Below, piece after piece: positions 1-6,056 of a stretch of DNA of 7,688 nucleotides. The notes beneath the pieces are model-generated. The model made no database searches. It worked only from the letters and a program-made list of their open reading frames with translations, and was not told the origin of the DNA. Position 1 is the first letter of the stretch. Each line of letters starts with the position of its first letter. The stretch covers positions 1-7,688 of the forward strand of contig JADGRR010000127.1 of assembly GCA_017880745.1 (NCBI GenBank). Direction: 5' to 3'. A program made the translations under genes and the position numbers. The DNA is from Burkholderiales bacterium (GTDB lineage Bacteria; Pseudomonadota; Gammaproteobacteria; Burkholderiales; SG8-39).

Positions 1-1080
1 CTGCTCGCGCGAGGCATTGGAACGCTCCCACAGCGCCACCAGTTCCGTACGCATCGTGTAGACCGTCGACAGCTTCTCGCACTTGGCCAGCGCCTCCGCC
101 AGCCTGGCGCGTTCTTCGCCGCATAACTGCTTCTCGTCGCGATTAAGCCAGCGCCTCAGTCCCTTCAGCAATTTCGCGTCCTGCGGCGCAAAGCCGCGCA
201 GAGCGCGCAATTCCTCGGCGTAGGTGTTCTTGAGCGACTTGGCGTATTTCGCCAGCACATCATAACGGTAAGTGATCACGGCCTGCAGCGTATCAAAATC
301 GGCAACCGGCTTGGCTTGGGTGAATCGCGGTCTGGGCGCGATCTTCTTGATTTGCGCCAGCCCCAGCATTTCGAGGATACGGATATACATCCAGCCGATG
401 TCGAACTCGTACCATCTGTTGGAGAGTTTGGCCGATGAGCCGAAGGCGTGGTGGTTGTTGTGCAACTCCTCGCCGCCAATCAGAATGCCCAAGGGAAAGA
501 TATTGGTGCTGGCGTCGGCGCTGGACCAGTTGCGGTAACCCCAATAGTGGCCGATGCCATTGATCACGCCCGCAGCCCAGAAAGGGATCCATGCGATCTG
601 TGCCGCCAGCATCACCAGGCCCGGCACCAAGCCGAACAGGGTGACGTTGATCAGCCCCATGACGACCAGCCCGATCTTGGCACGGTTGCTATAGACATTG
701 CGCTCGAGCCAGTCGTTCGGCGTGCCATGACCGTAGCGCTCTAGGGTCTGCTTGTTGTGGGCTTCCTTGACGTACAGGAACACCCCGCCCCAGAGCACGC
801 GATTGATACCGTAAATCTGCGGGCTGTGGGGATCATCCCGGGTCTCGCATTTGGCGTGATGTTTGCGATGGACGGCGGCCCACTCCTTGGTCACCATGCC
901 GGTGGTCAAGCACAGCCAGAGACGGAAGAAATGGCTGGCTAGCGGGTGCAGGTCCAGCGCACGGTGGGCCTGGTGGCGATGCAGGAAAATGGTTACAGCC
1001 ACGACGCTGATATGCGTCAGCACCAGGGTCACGATGACCAGGCCCCACCAGGGCAAATCCAATACCCCCGAAAAAAGCAT
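1..1080 (-). CDS. Membrane fatty acid (acyl-CoA, delta-9 type) desaturase, C-terminus cut by window edge
   Basis: This is an integral-membrane di-iron desaturase of the OLE1/stearoyl-CoA desaturase type, which puts a double bond into saturated acyl chains and so adjusts membrane fluidity. The frame is open for 360 codons from the ATG at 1080 to the left edge, with no stop, so the end lies outside. All the histidine boxes are visible: HRHQAH (H34, H39), HRKHH (H71, H74, H75) and HNNHH (H207, H210, H211). In addition N174 and H178 (NGIGH) match the extra metal ligands of stearoyl-CoA desaturases. Hydrophobic segments lie at about 11-33, 47-64 and 136-173. A charged, probably helical tail follows from about residue 250 to at least 360. 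The start is supported by GGAGA five bases upstream. It lies 107 bases downstream of the mscS-like gene and probably has its own promoter. The family is certain; regiospecificity and whether the substrate is acyl-CoA or phospholipid-bound cannot be read from sequence. Confidence 0.93.
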   Translation of the reverse strand, partial: MLFSGVLDLPWWGLVIVTLVLTHISVVAVTIFLHRHQAHRALDLHPLASHFFRLWLCLTTGMVTKEWAAVHRKHHAKCETRDDPHSPQIYGINRVLWGGVFLYVKEAHNKQTLERYGHGTPNDWLERNVYSNRAKIGLVVMGLINVTLFGLVPGLVMLAAQIAWIPFWAAGVINGIGHYWGYRNWSSADASTNIFPLGILIGGEELHNNHHAFGSSAKLSNRWYEFDIGWMYIRILEMLGLAQIKKIAPRPRFTQAKPVADFDTLQAVITYRYDVLAKYAKSLKNTYAEELRALRGFAPQDAKLLKGLRRWLNRDEKQLCGEERARLAEALAKCEKLSTVYTMRTELVALWERSNASREQ

Positions 1081-1084
1081 TAAA

Positions 1085-1089
1085 TCTCC
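1085..1089 (-). promoter_or_regulatory. Ribosome binding site of the desaturase gene
   Basis: GGAGA on the minus strand, ending five bases before the ATG at 1080. It is the clearest Shine-Dalgarno sequence seen at any start in the window, and it fixes the desaturase start. Confidence 0.7.
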
Positions 1090-1113
1090 ATCAAGTTTGC
1101 GAAGTGGGTCGGA

Positions 1114-1141
1114 ATTCTACGTCAATTGCGACATACCGCAA
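1114..1141 (-). promoter_or_regulatory. Candidate sigma-70 promoter for the desaturase gene
   Basis: On the minus strand TTGCGG (1136-1141) and TAGAAT (1114-1119) are separated by 16 bases. The -10 matches the consensus at 5 of 6 positions, the -35 at only 3 of 6. The position, about 30 bases upstream of the ribosome binding site in the only gap between mscS-like and desaturase genes, is suitable. This is pattern matching only and no transcription start is known. Confidence 0.35.
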
Positions 1142-1149
1142 TGGGGTAT
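1133..1149. promoter_or_regulatory. Small inverted repeat over the candidate desaturase -35 (possible operator)
   Basis: Five-base arms ATACC and GGTAT are separated by seven bases (plus strand 1133-1137 and 1145-1149). The repeat overlaps the candidate -35 element. Such placement would suit a repressor of a fatty-acid gene, but the arms are short and a chance match is quite possible. Confidence 0.25.
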
Positions 1150-1187
1150 TTTGCTAACGCTGTCGGCCGAGGTCGCGGCGCCTTGAA

Positions 1188-2465
1188 TCAGCCGCGGACA
1201 CCGTCTGCGCCGGACAAAACCCGCACTTCCCGCTGCGGGTACGGAATTTCGATACCTGCTTCCTGAAAAGCGCGCCAGATAGCGAGGTTGAGTTCGGAGC
1301 GGATGTTGAGCATGCCGATCTCGGGATCGCCGATCCAGATTCCCAGTTCTAGCTCGATACCGCTGTCGGCAAAACGCGCCAGGAACGCCTTTGGCTGCGG
1401 GTCGGCGAGCACGCGCTGGTGCTTGCTCGCCGCCTCCTCCATCAGCCGCATGGCGCGCTCCGGATCGCCCTTGTAACCGACCTGGACCTGGATCGCCAGC
1501 CGCACCTTCCGGTTCGAATACGAATGGTTGAGCACCGTCGTGGTGATCAGCATCTCGTTGGGAATGATGGCCTCGCGTCCGTCGAGTGCGCGCACCACCA
1601 CGTAGCGCGTGGTGATGTTTCTCACTTCGCCATAGAAATCGTCGACCGTGATCAAGTCGCCGATACGGATCGAGCGGTCGAGCAGGATGATGAAACCGCT
1701 GACGTAATTGCTGGCGATTTTCTGCAGGCCGAAACCCAGGCCCACGCCGATGGCGCCGCCGAACACCGACAATACCGTGAGATCGATGCCAACGAGCGGC
1801 AGGACCATGAGCACGGCGAGCAGGACCAGCAGCGACTTGGCCAGGCGCGCGAACACCACGCGCAGGCTCGAGTGCAGCGAATCGGCCCGCATCAGCCGCG
1901 CCTCGATGGCGCCGGAGAGCCACAGCGCCGCGAGCAGTGTGATTACGACCCAGAACAATCCCTGCAACACCAGCCACAGCGTGAGCTTCTGCTTGCCCAA
2001 ATGAAAAGTGATGTCGTCGAGATAATCGATCACCTCCGGCAGCAGGCCGGAGACGTGCAGCACCAGCGCCCCCCACACCAGAACGGCGATGGTTTTCTCG
2101 AACGTGCGCACGATGCTGCCGCGCGCGAATACGTGGCGCAGCAAGTAAAAGAAAATACGCACCAGCAGCAGCGACACGAGCAGCGGCACGAACAGCCGCA
2201 GCAGATCGACCTCGATCCATTGTTTGACCAGGCTGATGCTCACCGTCAGCGGAATCAGCGCGACGGCGGGGAACAGAATACGCCTCAAGCCGCCGACGCC
2301 GAATTTCCAGATGCCGTCCGCCTCGACGCGGGCCAGGCGCAGCGCCCGGCCCGCGGCCCATGCAAGCACGAAGCACGTGAGCAGGATCGCGATCTGCCAT
2401 GCGACCTGCGGATCGTGCACATCGATCCAGGCCTTTTGCAGCAGGTTGCTGAAGGGTTCTTTCAT
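1188..2465 (-). CDS. MscS-family mechanosensitive ion channel, 425 aa
   Basis: An inner-membrane channel protein of the small-conductance mechanosensitive family, which opens under membrane tension to release solutes on hypo-osmotic shock. It is longer than E. coli MscS (286 aa) because of extra N-terminal transmembrane helices. Hydrophobic segments lie at about 22-39, 62-79, 91-110, 125-140, 161-184 and 211-230, followed by the pore helix 232-262. The pore helix contains GVGLGFGLQKIASN and the beta-domain signature runs from IRIGDLI (267-273) to IIPN (300-303). The cytoplasmic alpha/beta domain ends in IPYPQREV (407-414). The GFGLQ form of the pore resembles MscK-like rather than classic MscS channels. 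Aligned on the shared LQ, K249 takes the place of the MscS hinge glycine G113, and V241/F245 take the constriction leucines; this alignment is by eye. Its ATG overlaps the stop of the PLD-like gene by four bases (ATGA), and it has no clear ribosome binding site of its own, so translational coupling is likely. Confidence 0.93.
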   Translation of the reverse strand: MKEPFSNLLQKAWIDVHDPQVAWQIAILLTCFVLAWAAGRALRLARVEADGIWKFGVGGLRRILFPAVALIPLTVSISLVKQWIEVDLLRLFVPLLVSLLLVRIFFYLLRHVFARGSIVRTFEKTIAVLVWGALVLHVSGLLPEVIDYLDDITFHLGKQKLTLWLVLQGLFWVVITLLAALWLSGAIEARLMRADSLHSSLRVVFARLAKSLLVLLAVLMVLPLVGIDLTVLSVFGGAIGVGLGFGLQKIASNYVSGFIILLDRSIRIGDLITVDDFYGEVRNITTRYVVVRALDGREAIIPNEMLITTTVLNHSYSNRKVRLAIQVQVGYKGDPERAMRLMEEAASKHQRVLADPQPKAFLARFADSGIELELGIWIGDPEIGMLNIRSELNLAIWRAFQEAGIEIPYPQREVRVLSGADGVRG

Positions 2466-3103
2466 TGCTCGGCGTAGGGCAAGGCCTCGGCGAAGTGCCG
2501 TCTCCAGTTGGCGGCGTACGCATTCGCGATGTCAGGGTTGTGGCGCAGGATCAGCACGTTCTCGGCGTTCTTGCTTTGCGCAGCGTAGGTCCAATTGTAA
2601 CTCCCGGTGATGACCGCCGCGTCTGCCGTGCCCGCGTCGATGACCATCACTTTATTGTGCGCGCTCTGGTAGCGCACCTCCAGCGTCACCGGTATGCCAG
2701 CCTGGACCAGCTCGGGGATGCGGCTCGCTTCGCCGCCAAAGGTCTGCTCGCGGTCCGCCATGACGCGTACGTCCACGCCGCGCCTCTTGGCTGCGATCAG
2801 TGCATTCGCCAGCGTGCGGCTGGTGAAACTGAAGGCCTGCACCAGGACCTGGTGTTTTGCCCGGCGTATGCCGTCGACGATCATGCCTTCGGCATTGTCC
2901 CAGGGCGTGAACGCCACTTGCACCGTGCCCCGCGCCGGCATCGCCGGCGGCGTTTGGCTGACCGGCAACGCCGGCGGCGTTCGGCTGACTGACGATACCG
3001 GCGGCATTTGACCGGCCTGAAACGGCTCTGGTCCCTGCGCTGGAATCTGCGCCTCGGCCGCGCAAGCGCATAACAGAGCGAGCCCGAGTAGCGCACGTCT
3101 CAT
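2462..3103 (-). CDS. Exported single-HKD phospholipase D / Nuc-like protein
   Basis: A 213-residue protein with one phospholipase D catalytic motif: H149, K151 and D156 (HxKxxxxD), then GSYN (167-170) and a downstream E181. Single-motif members such as the plasmid nuclease Nuc act as homodimers that build one active site from two HKD motifs and cleave phosphodiesters, typically DNA. Residues 1-19 form a probable signal peptide (two Arg, a hydrophobic stretch, then AAEA-Q), which places the protein in the periplasm or outside. A proline-rich linker (about 20-60) containing three 9-residue repeats separates it from the catalytic domain (about 61-210). The start ATG overlaps the stop of the methyltransferase gene (ATGA), and its own stop overlaps the MscS start in the same way. 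All catalytic residues are present. Nuclease activity is more likely than phospholipase activity given the size and single motif, but this is inference. Confidence 0.88.
   Translation of the reverse strand: MRRALLGLALLCACAAEAQIPAQGPEPFQAGQMPPVSSVSRTPPALPVSQTPPAMPARGTVQVAFTPWDNAEGMIVDGIRRAKHQVLVQAFSFTSRTLANALIAAKRRGVDVRVMADREQTFGGEASRIPELVQAGIPVTLEVRYQSAHNKVMVIDAGTADAAVITGSYNWTYAAQSKNAENVLILRHNPDIANAYAANWRRHFAEALPYAEQ
2924..3004 (-). repeat. Three tandem 27-base in-frame repeats coding a Pro-rich linker
   Basis: Three consecutive 27-base units encode PPVSSVSRT, PPALPVSQT and PPAMPARGT (residues 34-60 of the PLD-like protein). Each unit starts with CCGCCG and ends in ACG, and the first two also share GTCAGCC. 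The copies have diverged, the third most, so the array is not freshly expanded. It forms a flexible spacer between the signal peptide and the catalytic domain. Confidence 0.75.
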
Positions 3104-4353
3104 TTTCTTTTCCCCAGCAGCGCCGCAAAAAAACCGTCAGTGCCGTGCAGGTGCGGCGCAAGGCGCAGGTATTCCCCGGTATCGAGGTCGATGCGCTGCT
3201 GCGCCAGGGCGGCGTTGGCCGGCCGCAGCTCGAACTGCGCGTGCGTCGCCAGAAAGGACGCCACCACCTCTGCGTTCTCTTCGTCGAGCAGGCTGCAGGT
3301 CGCGTACAGCATCAGGCCGCCCGGCTTCACCAGCCTGGCTGCCGCAGCCAGGATGACGTCCTGCTTCGCGCGGCGCTCCGCGAGTGTCTGTTCGTCCTGG
3401 CGCCATTTGAGATCGGGATTGCGCCGCAGCGTGCCCAGGCCGGTGCAGGGCGCGTCCACCAGCACGCGGTCGAGCTTGCCGGCGAGACGCTTCAGGCGCG
3501 CGTCGTTCTCGCTCGCAATCCATTGCGGATGCACGTTCGAAAGTCCCGAGCGCGCGAGGCGCGGTTTCAGGCCCGCAAGGCGCTTCTCCGAGATATCGAA
3601 GGCGTAAAGCCTGCCGCTCCCGCGCATCAGCGCTCCCAGCGCCAGGGTCTTGCCGCCGGCGCCGGCGCAGAAATCCGCCACCATCTCGCCGCGGCGCGGC
3701 GCGAGCAGCTGGCACAGGAGCTGGCTGCCCTCGTCCTGGATTTCGATGGCCCCCTCGAGAAACAGCGGGTGCCGATTGATCTGCGGCTTGCCCTCCAGAC
3801 GCACGCCCAGCGGTGAATAGGGCGTCGCCCGCGCGGCGATGCCCTCGGCCGCCAGGCGCGCGAGCACCGACTCGCGCTCGGCTTTCTGCAGGTTGACGCG
3901 CAGATCGAGGGGCGCGCTCTGCTGCAGGCTCTGCGCCAGCGCCAGCAATTCCGCTTCGCCGTATTGACGCTGCAGCCGGGCGAGCAGCCAATCGGGAAAA
4001 TCGCAGCGCTCGGCAAGCGAACCATCCTCCACGCGCGCTTTGAGATCGGCGAGCCAGTCGCGCTCCCTCGGCTTCAGTGCCGTATCCAGTTCGCGCAGGC
4101 TCAGGCCGCGCAGCCGCGTCAGCGCAGCCAGCACCAGGCGGCGCGGATCGCGCCCCGCAGTCAGCGTTTCCAGCAGCCGCAGGCGGCGCAGGACGGCGAA
4201 CACGGTCTCGGCAATGAAGGCGCGGTCGTGCTGGCCGAGGATGGGGTGAGCGCGCAGGTAACGCGACACGACCGCATCCGCCGGATGCTTGAACTCAAGC
4301 ACGGCGGCAAGCGCGGCCACGGTGTGATCCAGCAGGGGGCGCGGCAAGGGCAT
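3100..4353 (-). CDS. RsmB/NOP-family SAM-dependent RNA cytosine-5 methyltransferase
   Basis: A 417-residue class I methyltransferase of the RsmB (Fmu/Sun)/NOP2 family, which methylates cytosine C5 in RNA, 16S rRNA in the case of E. coli RsmB. The N-terminal part (about 1-130) is helical and NusB-like as in RsmB. The catalytic domain shows the SAM-binding motif ADFCAGAGGKT (226-236), an acidic ribose contact at D253 (AFDIS), motif IV DAPC (300-303) with the release cysteine C303, and motif VI ATCS with the nucleophile C353. It ends with the usual GTDGFFAALL (404-413). Both cysteines of the two-cysteine mechanism are present. The gene is not next to fmt/def, where RsmB (Sun) sits in E. coli, so it may be a paralogue and the exact target base is uncertain; I therefore give no symbol. 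The start at 4353 has only a weak AGG nine bases upstream. The stop overlaps the next gene by four bases. Confidence 0.92.
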   Translation of the reverse strand: MPLPRPLLDHTVAALAAVLEFKHPADAVVSRYLRAHPILGQHDRAFIAETVFAVLRRLRLLETLTAGRDPRRLVLAALTRLRGLSLRELDTALKPRERDWLADLKARVEDGSLAERCDFPDWLLARLQRQYGEAELLALAQSLQQSAPLDLRVNLQKAERESVLARLAAEGIAARATPYSPLGVRLEGKPQINRHPLFLEGAIEIQDEGSQLLCQLLAPRRGEMVADFCAGAGGKTLALGALMRGSGRLYAFDISEKRLAGLKPRLARSGLSNVHPQWIASENDARLKRLAGKLDRVLVDAPCTGLGTLRRNPDLKWRQDEQTLAERRAKQDVILAAAARLVKPGGLMLYATCSLLDEENAEVVASFLATHAQFELRPANAALAQQRIDLDTGEYLRLAPHLHGTDGFFAALLGKRK

Positions 4354-4374
4354 GGCTCAGGACCTGTTTCAAAT

Positions 4375-4403
4375 TGAGGGGATACCTGCCCTCATGCTCC
4401 CCT
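4375..4403 (-). promoter_or_regulatory. Two mutually exclusive hairpins in the methyltransferase leader
   Basis: TGAGGG/CCCTCA (4375-4380 with 4389-4394, 8-base loop) and AGGGGA/TCCCCT (4377-4382 with 4398-4403, 15-base loop) share the same arm and so cannot form together. They lie 22-50 bases upstream of the methyltransferase start. A leader switch is conceivable, but the stems are only six pairs and no T tract follows, so I treat this as weak. Confidence 0.2.
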
Positions 4404-4410
4404 GGATCGG

Positions 4411-4438
4411 CCCGTAGCAAAATTCATTTTGCTACGGG
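4411..4438. repeat. 28-base near-perfect palindrome, possible terminator or 3' hairpin of the DUF3108 gene
   Basis: Perfect 13-base arms CCCGTAGCAAAAT and ATTTTGCTACGGG flank a two-base centre. As RNA the outer GC-rich part and inner A/T part would form a strong stem with a small loop. It begins 33 bases after the DUF3108 stop, where a terminator or mRNA-stabilising hairpin would be expected. However no T run follows on the minus strand (the next bases are CCGATCC), so an ordinary intrinsic terminator is not proven. A protein-binding palindrome or a dispersed repeat copy are alternatives. Confidence 0.6.
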
Positions 4439-4470
4439 TCCTTAGGATATCGATGCGCGCGAGGCGGGCA

Positions 4471-5178
4471 CTAGTTGCCGATGCGCGTCAGCACCTGGTC
4501 GATGCGCACGCCGTCCTTCTCGATGACCAGGATGCGCACCGGCAGGTAATCGCGGCCGCTGGCAAACCAGATCTCGGTGCCCCTGTCCGCCTGATTGTCG
4601 CGCTGCTTCACCAGGTGAACGGTTTCCAGCTCGCCTGCCGGAGTCTTCAGCACTTCCCTGCCGGCCACGTTGTATTGAAATTGGGTCAGGCCCTTGCCGT
4701 CGGTCAGCGTGATCTTGATCTCCTTGCCCGGCTTGAGATCAGGCACGGACTGGAAGGCATAGTTGTAGAGAAAGCTCAGCCGGTCCTGCAGCGGAGGCGC
4801 CATGTTCGTAGTCTCGTTCTTGCCGTCGTGCTCCTGCGTCAGGGTTTTTCTGACCCAGTCGAATCTGGCCACGGCAGCCGGCTTGTCGCCGCGCTGGTCG
4901 CGGTATTCCAGCGGGCGCAAACCTGTGCTTGTGACCTCGCCGCGGCACGAGCGATTGGCCGCGCCGCGGTAGAGCAGCGCACCGATGCCTTTGCCGCGGC
5001 CTTCGGAGGCCAGCGAAAAATTTTTGCCATCGTGCTCGAGCACCTCGGTCAACTCCGCCGCGACCACGCCGTTGTAGCTGACGTCGTAGGTCAGGCTCAC
5101 TTTGTGCGGCGGCTGCGCCGCGCACACGCCGGCATAGAGGCAAGCGGCGACAAATGCGATAAGAGGCTGTTTCAGCAT
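4471..5178 (-). CDS. Exported DUF3108-family protein of unknown function
   Basis: A 235-residue protein that I recognise as DUF3108-like: a YDVSYNG start of the mature chain, a run of beta-strand-like segments, and the region from QDRLSFLYNY to DLKPGKEIKI (about residues 131-154). No catalytic motif is visible. Residues 1-21 make a signal peptide (MLKQPLIAFVAACLYAGVCAA, cut before QPP), which indicates a periplasmic or envelope location. I chose the ATG at 5178 because it starts this signal peptide. The frame stays open upstream to a GTG at 5376 that overlaps the purN stop (GTGA), which would give 301 residues. Those 66 extra residues are Arg/Gly-rich translation of an intergenic repeat and would bury the signal peptide, so I reject them. 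It follows purN and precedes the RsmB-like gene, an order I recall from Betaproteobacteria. Function is unknown. Confidence 0.85.
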   Translation of the reverse strand: MLKQPLIAFVAACLYAGVCAAQPPHKVSLTYDVSYNGVVAAELTEVLEHDGKNFSLASEGRGKGIGALLYRGAANRSCRGEVTSTGLRPLEYRDQRGDKPAAVARFDWVRKTLTQEHDGKNETTNMAPPLQDRLSFLYNYAFQSVPDLKPGKEIKITLTDGKGLTQFQYNVAGREVLKTPAGELETVHLVKQRDNQADRGTEIWFASGRDYLPVRILVIEKDGVRIDQVLTRIGN

Positions 5179-5198
5179 TATCGCAACGGTCCCTGACT

Positions 5199-5260
5199 TG
5201 GGGGAGCGCGAGGGGATGCGCCCCGAAGGTCTCGATCCCTCTCGAGGGGAAAGTCCCCCA
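5199..5260. repeat. Inverted repeat enclosing a structured, G/C-run-rich segment
   Basis: Seven-base arms TGGGGGA (5199-5205) and TCCCCCA (5254-5260) enclose further small hairpins such as CCCTC/GAGGG near 5238-5249 and GGGG/CCCC near 5212-5224. It lies in the 194-base gap between purN and the DUF3108 gene, directly beside the direct repeats at 5264-5329, and is probably part of the same repeat element. Confidence 0.4.
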
Positions 5261-5263
5261 CCT

Positions 5264-5329
5264 CTTCGGGTGGTCCCGACCTTCGATCTCCCACACCGCT
5301 TCGGGTGGTCCCGACCTTCGGTCTCCCAC
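5264..5329. repeat. Two 31-base direct repeats (35-base period) with internal hairpins
   Basis: Copies at 5264-5294 and 5299-5329 differ at one base (A at 5286, G at 5321), and partial similarity continues on both sides. Read on the minus strand, the high-coordinate copy folds as GGTGG, then GACC-GAA-GGTC, then CCACC (5304-5330). In the other copy GACC becomes GATC, which still pairs with GGTC in RNA through a U-G pair. The repeats fill the leader of the DUF3108 gene and probably belong to a dispersed intergenic repeat family; whether other copies exist in the genome cannot be seen here. Confidence 0.7.
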
Positions 5330-5372
5330 CTCCGGGGATATCCCATCCTATTGTAATAAGGTCCAGGTTTGA

Positions 5373-5987
5373 TCACGGCGCGTACAACTGTTGCGGATGG
5401 TCCCCCTTAACGCGCACCACCCCGCTTTCGATGACCAGATTCCCGTCGAGAAACCATCTCGCCGCCTGCGGGTAAATGCGATGCTCCTGCGCCAACACGC
5501 GCGCGGCGAGCTTCACCTCATCATCGTGAGGGAGCACCGGCACTGCCGCCTGGATGATGATCGGTCCGTGATCGAGCTCGGCCGTGACGAAGTGCACGCT
5601 GCAGCCATGCAGCTTCACCCCCGCGGCGAGCGCCCTTGCGTGGGTGTCCAGCCCCGGGAACGCCGGCAGCAGCGATGGATGGATGTTGAGCATGCGACCC
5701 TGGTAGCGCAGCACAAAGTCCTCGGTGAGTATGCGCATGAAACCGGCCAGCGCCACCAGGTCCGGGCGAAAACCATCGATCGCCCGCACCAGCGCCGCGT
5801 CGAATGCTTCGCGCGTGGCGTAGTCGCGGTGCGCGATGATGGCGGTAGCGATGCCGCGGCCGGCAGCGTACTCGAGTCCCGCAGCATCGGCGCGGTTGCT
5901 GATCACCGCCGCCACCGGCAAGCCGGCCTCGACCATGGCCTGCATATTGCTGCCGCGGCCCGAGATCAGGATGACGATGCTGTTCAT
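5373..5987 (-). CDS. purN: Phosphoribosylglycinamide formyltransferase (GART 1)
   Basis: This cytoplasmic enzyme transfers a formyl group from 10-formyltetrahydrofolate to glycinamide ribonucleotide, the third step of de novo purine synthesis. The 204 residues show the phosphate-binding GRGSN loop (10-14), LAGFMRIL (80-87), and the active-site block NIHPSLLP (101-108) with the catalytic N101 and H103. The third catalytic residue is D139 in TAELDHGP; these match N106, H108 and D144 of E. coli PurN. The chain is a few residues shorter than usual because the segment between GRGSN and the strand VAAVISN is short. The start ATG at 5987 has no good ribosome binding site. The gene lies 69 bases downstream of the TraB-family gene, and its TGA stop is 194 bases from the DUF3108 start. 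Identification is firm. Confidence 0.97.
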   Translation of the reverse strand: MNSIVILISGRGSNMQAMVEAGLPVAAVISNRADAAGLEYAAGRGIATAIIAHRDYATREAFDAALVRAIDGFRPDLVALAGFMRILTEDFVLRYQGRMLNIHPSLLPAFPGLDTHARALAAGVKLHGCSVHFVTAELDHGPIIIQAAVPVLPHDDEVKLAARVLAQEHRIYPQAARWFLDGNLVIESGVVRVKGDHPQQLYAP

Positions 5988-6056
5988 GTCGTCATTTTAC
6001 GGCCAAAAGACACCGACCACGACGACTAGCGCCAGCGGGGTTTATCGTCCCGGACG

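Noticed and set aside
1419..2477. A 352-codon plus-strand frame opposite the MscS gene
   Set aside because: It is a GC-rich antisense shadow: composition dominated by His, Gln, Arg and Asp, no recognisable domain, and the opposite strand codes for a clear channel.
1117..2523. A 468-codon minus-strand frame overlapping the MscS gene
   Set aside because: It is a shifted frame of the MscS gene, rich in Arg, Ala, Gly and Pro, with no membrane pattern or family motif, while the 425-residue frame has the full MscS signature.
3145..3816. Plus-strand and shifted minus-strand frames (also 3137-3991 minus) over the methyltransferase gene
   Set aside because: All methyltransferase motifs lie in the 3100-4353 minus frame; the others are Arg/Ala-rich shadows.
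5351..5357. TACAAT (minus strand) as a promoter for the DUF3108 gene
   Set aside because: The -10 resemblance is fair, but no -35 occurs at 16-18 bases upstream.
5994..5999. TAAAAT as a -10 box for a leaderless purN transcript
   Set aside because: It resembles a -10 and lies just before the ATG, but no -35 of any quality is found at 16-18 bases, so it is probably chance.
6046..6056. CGTCC/GGACG inverted repeat between the TraB and purN genes as a terminator
   Set aside because: The loop would be one base, the stem only partly usable, it overlaps the start of the gap, and no T run follows.
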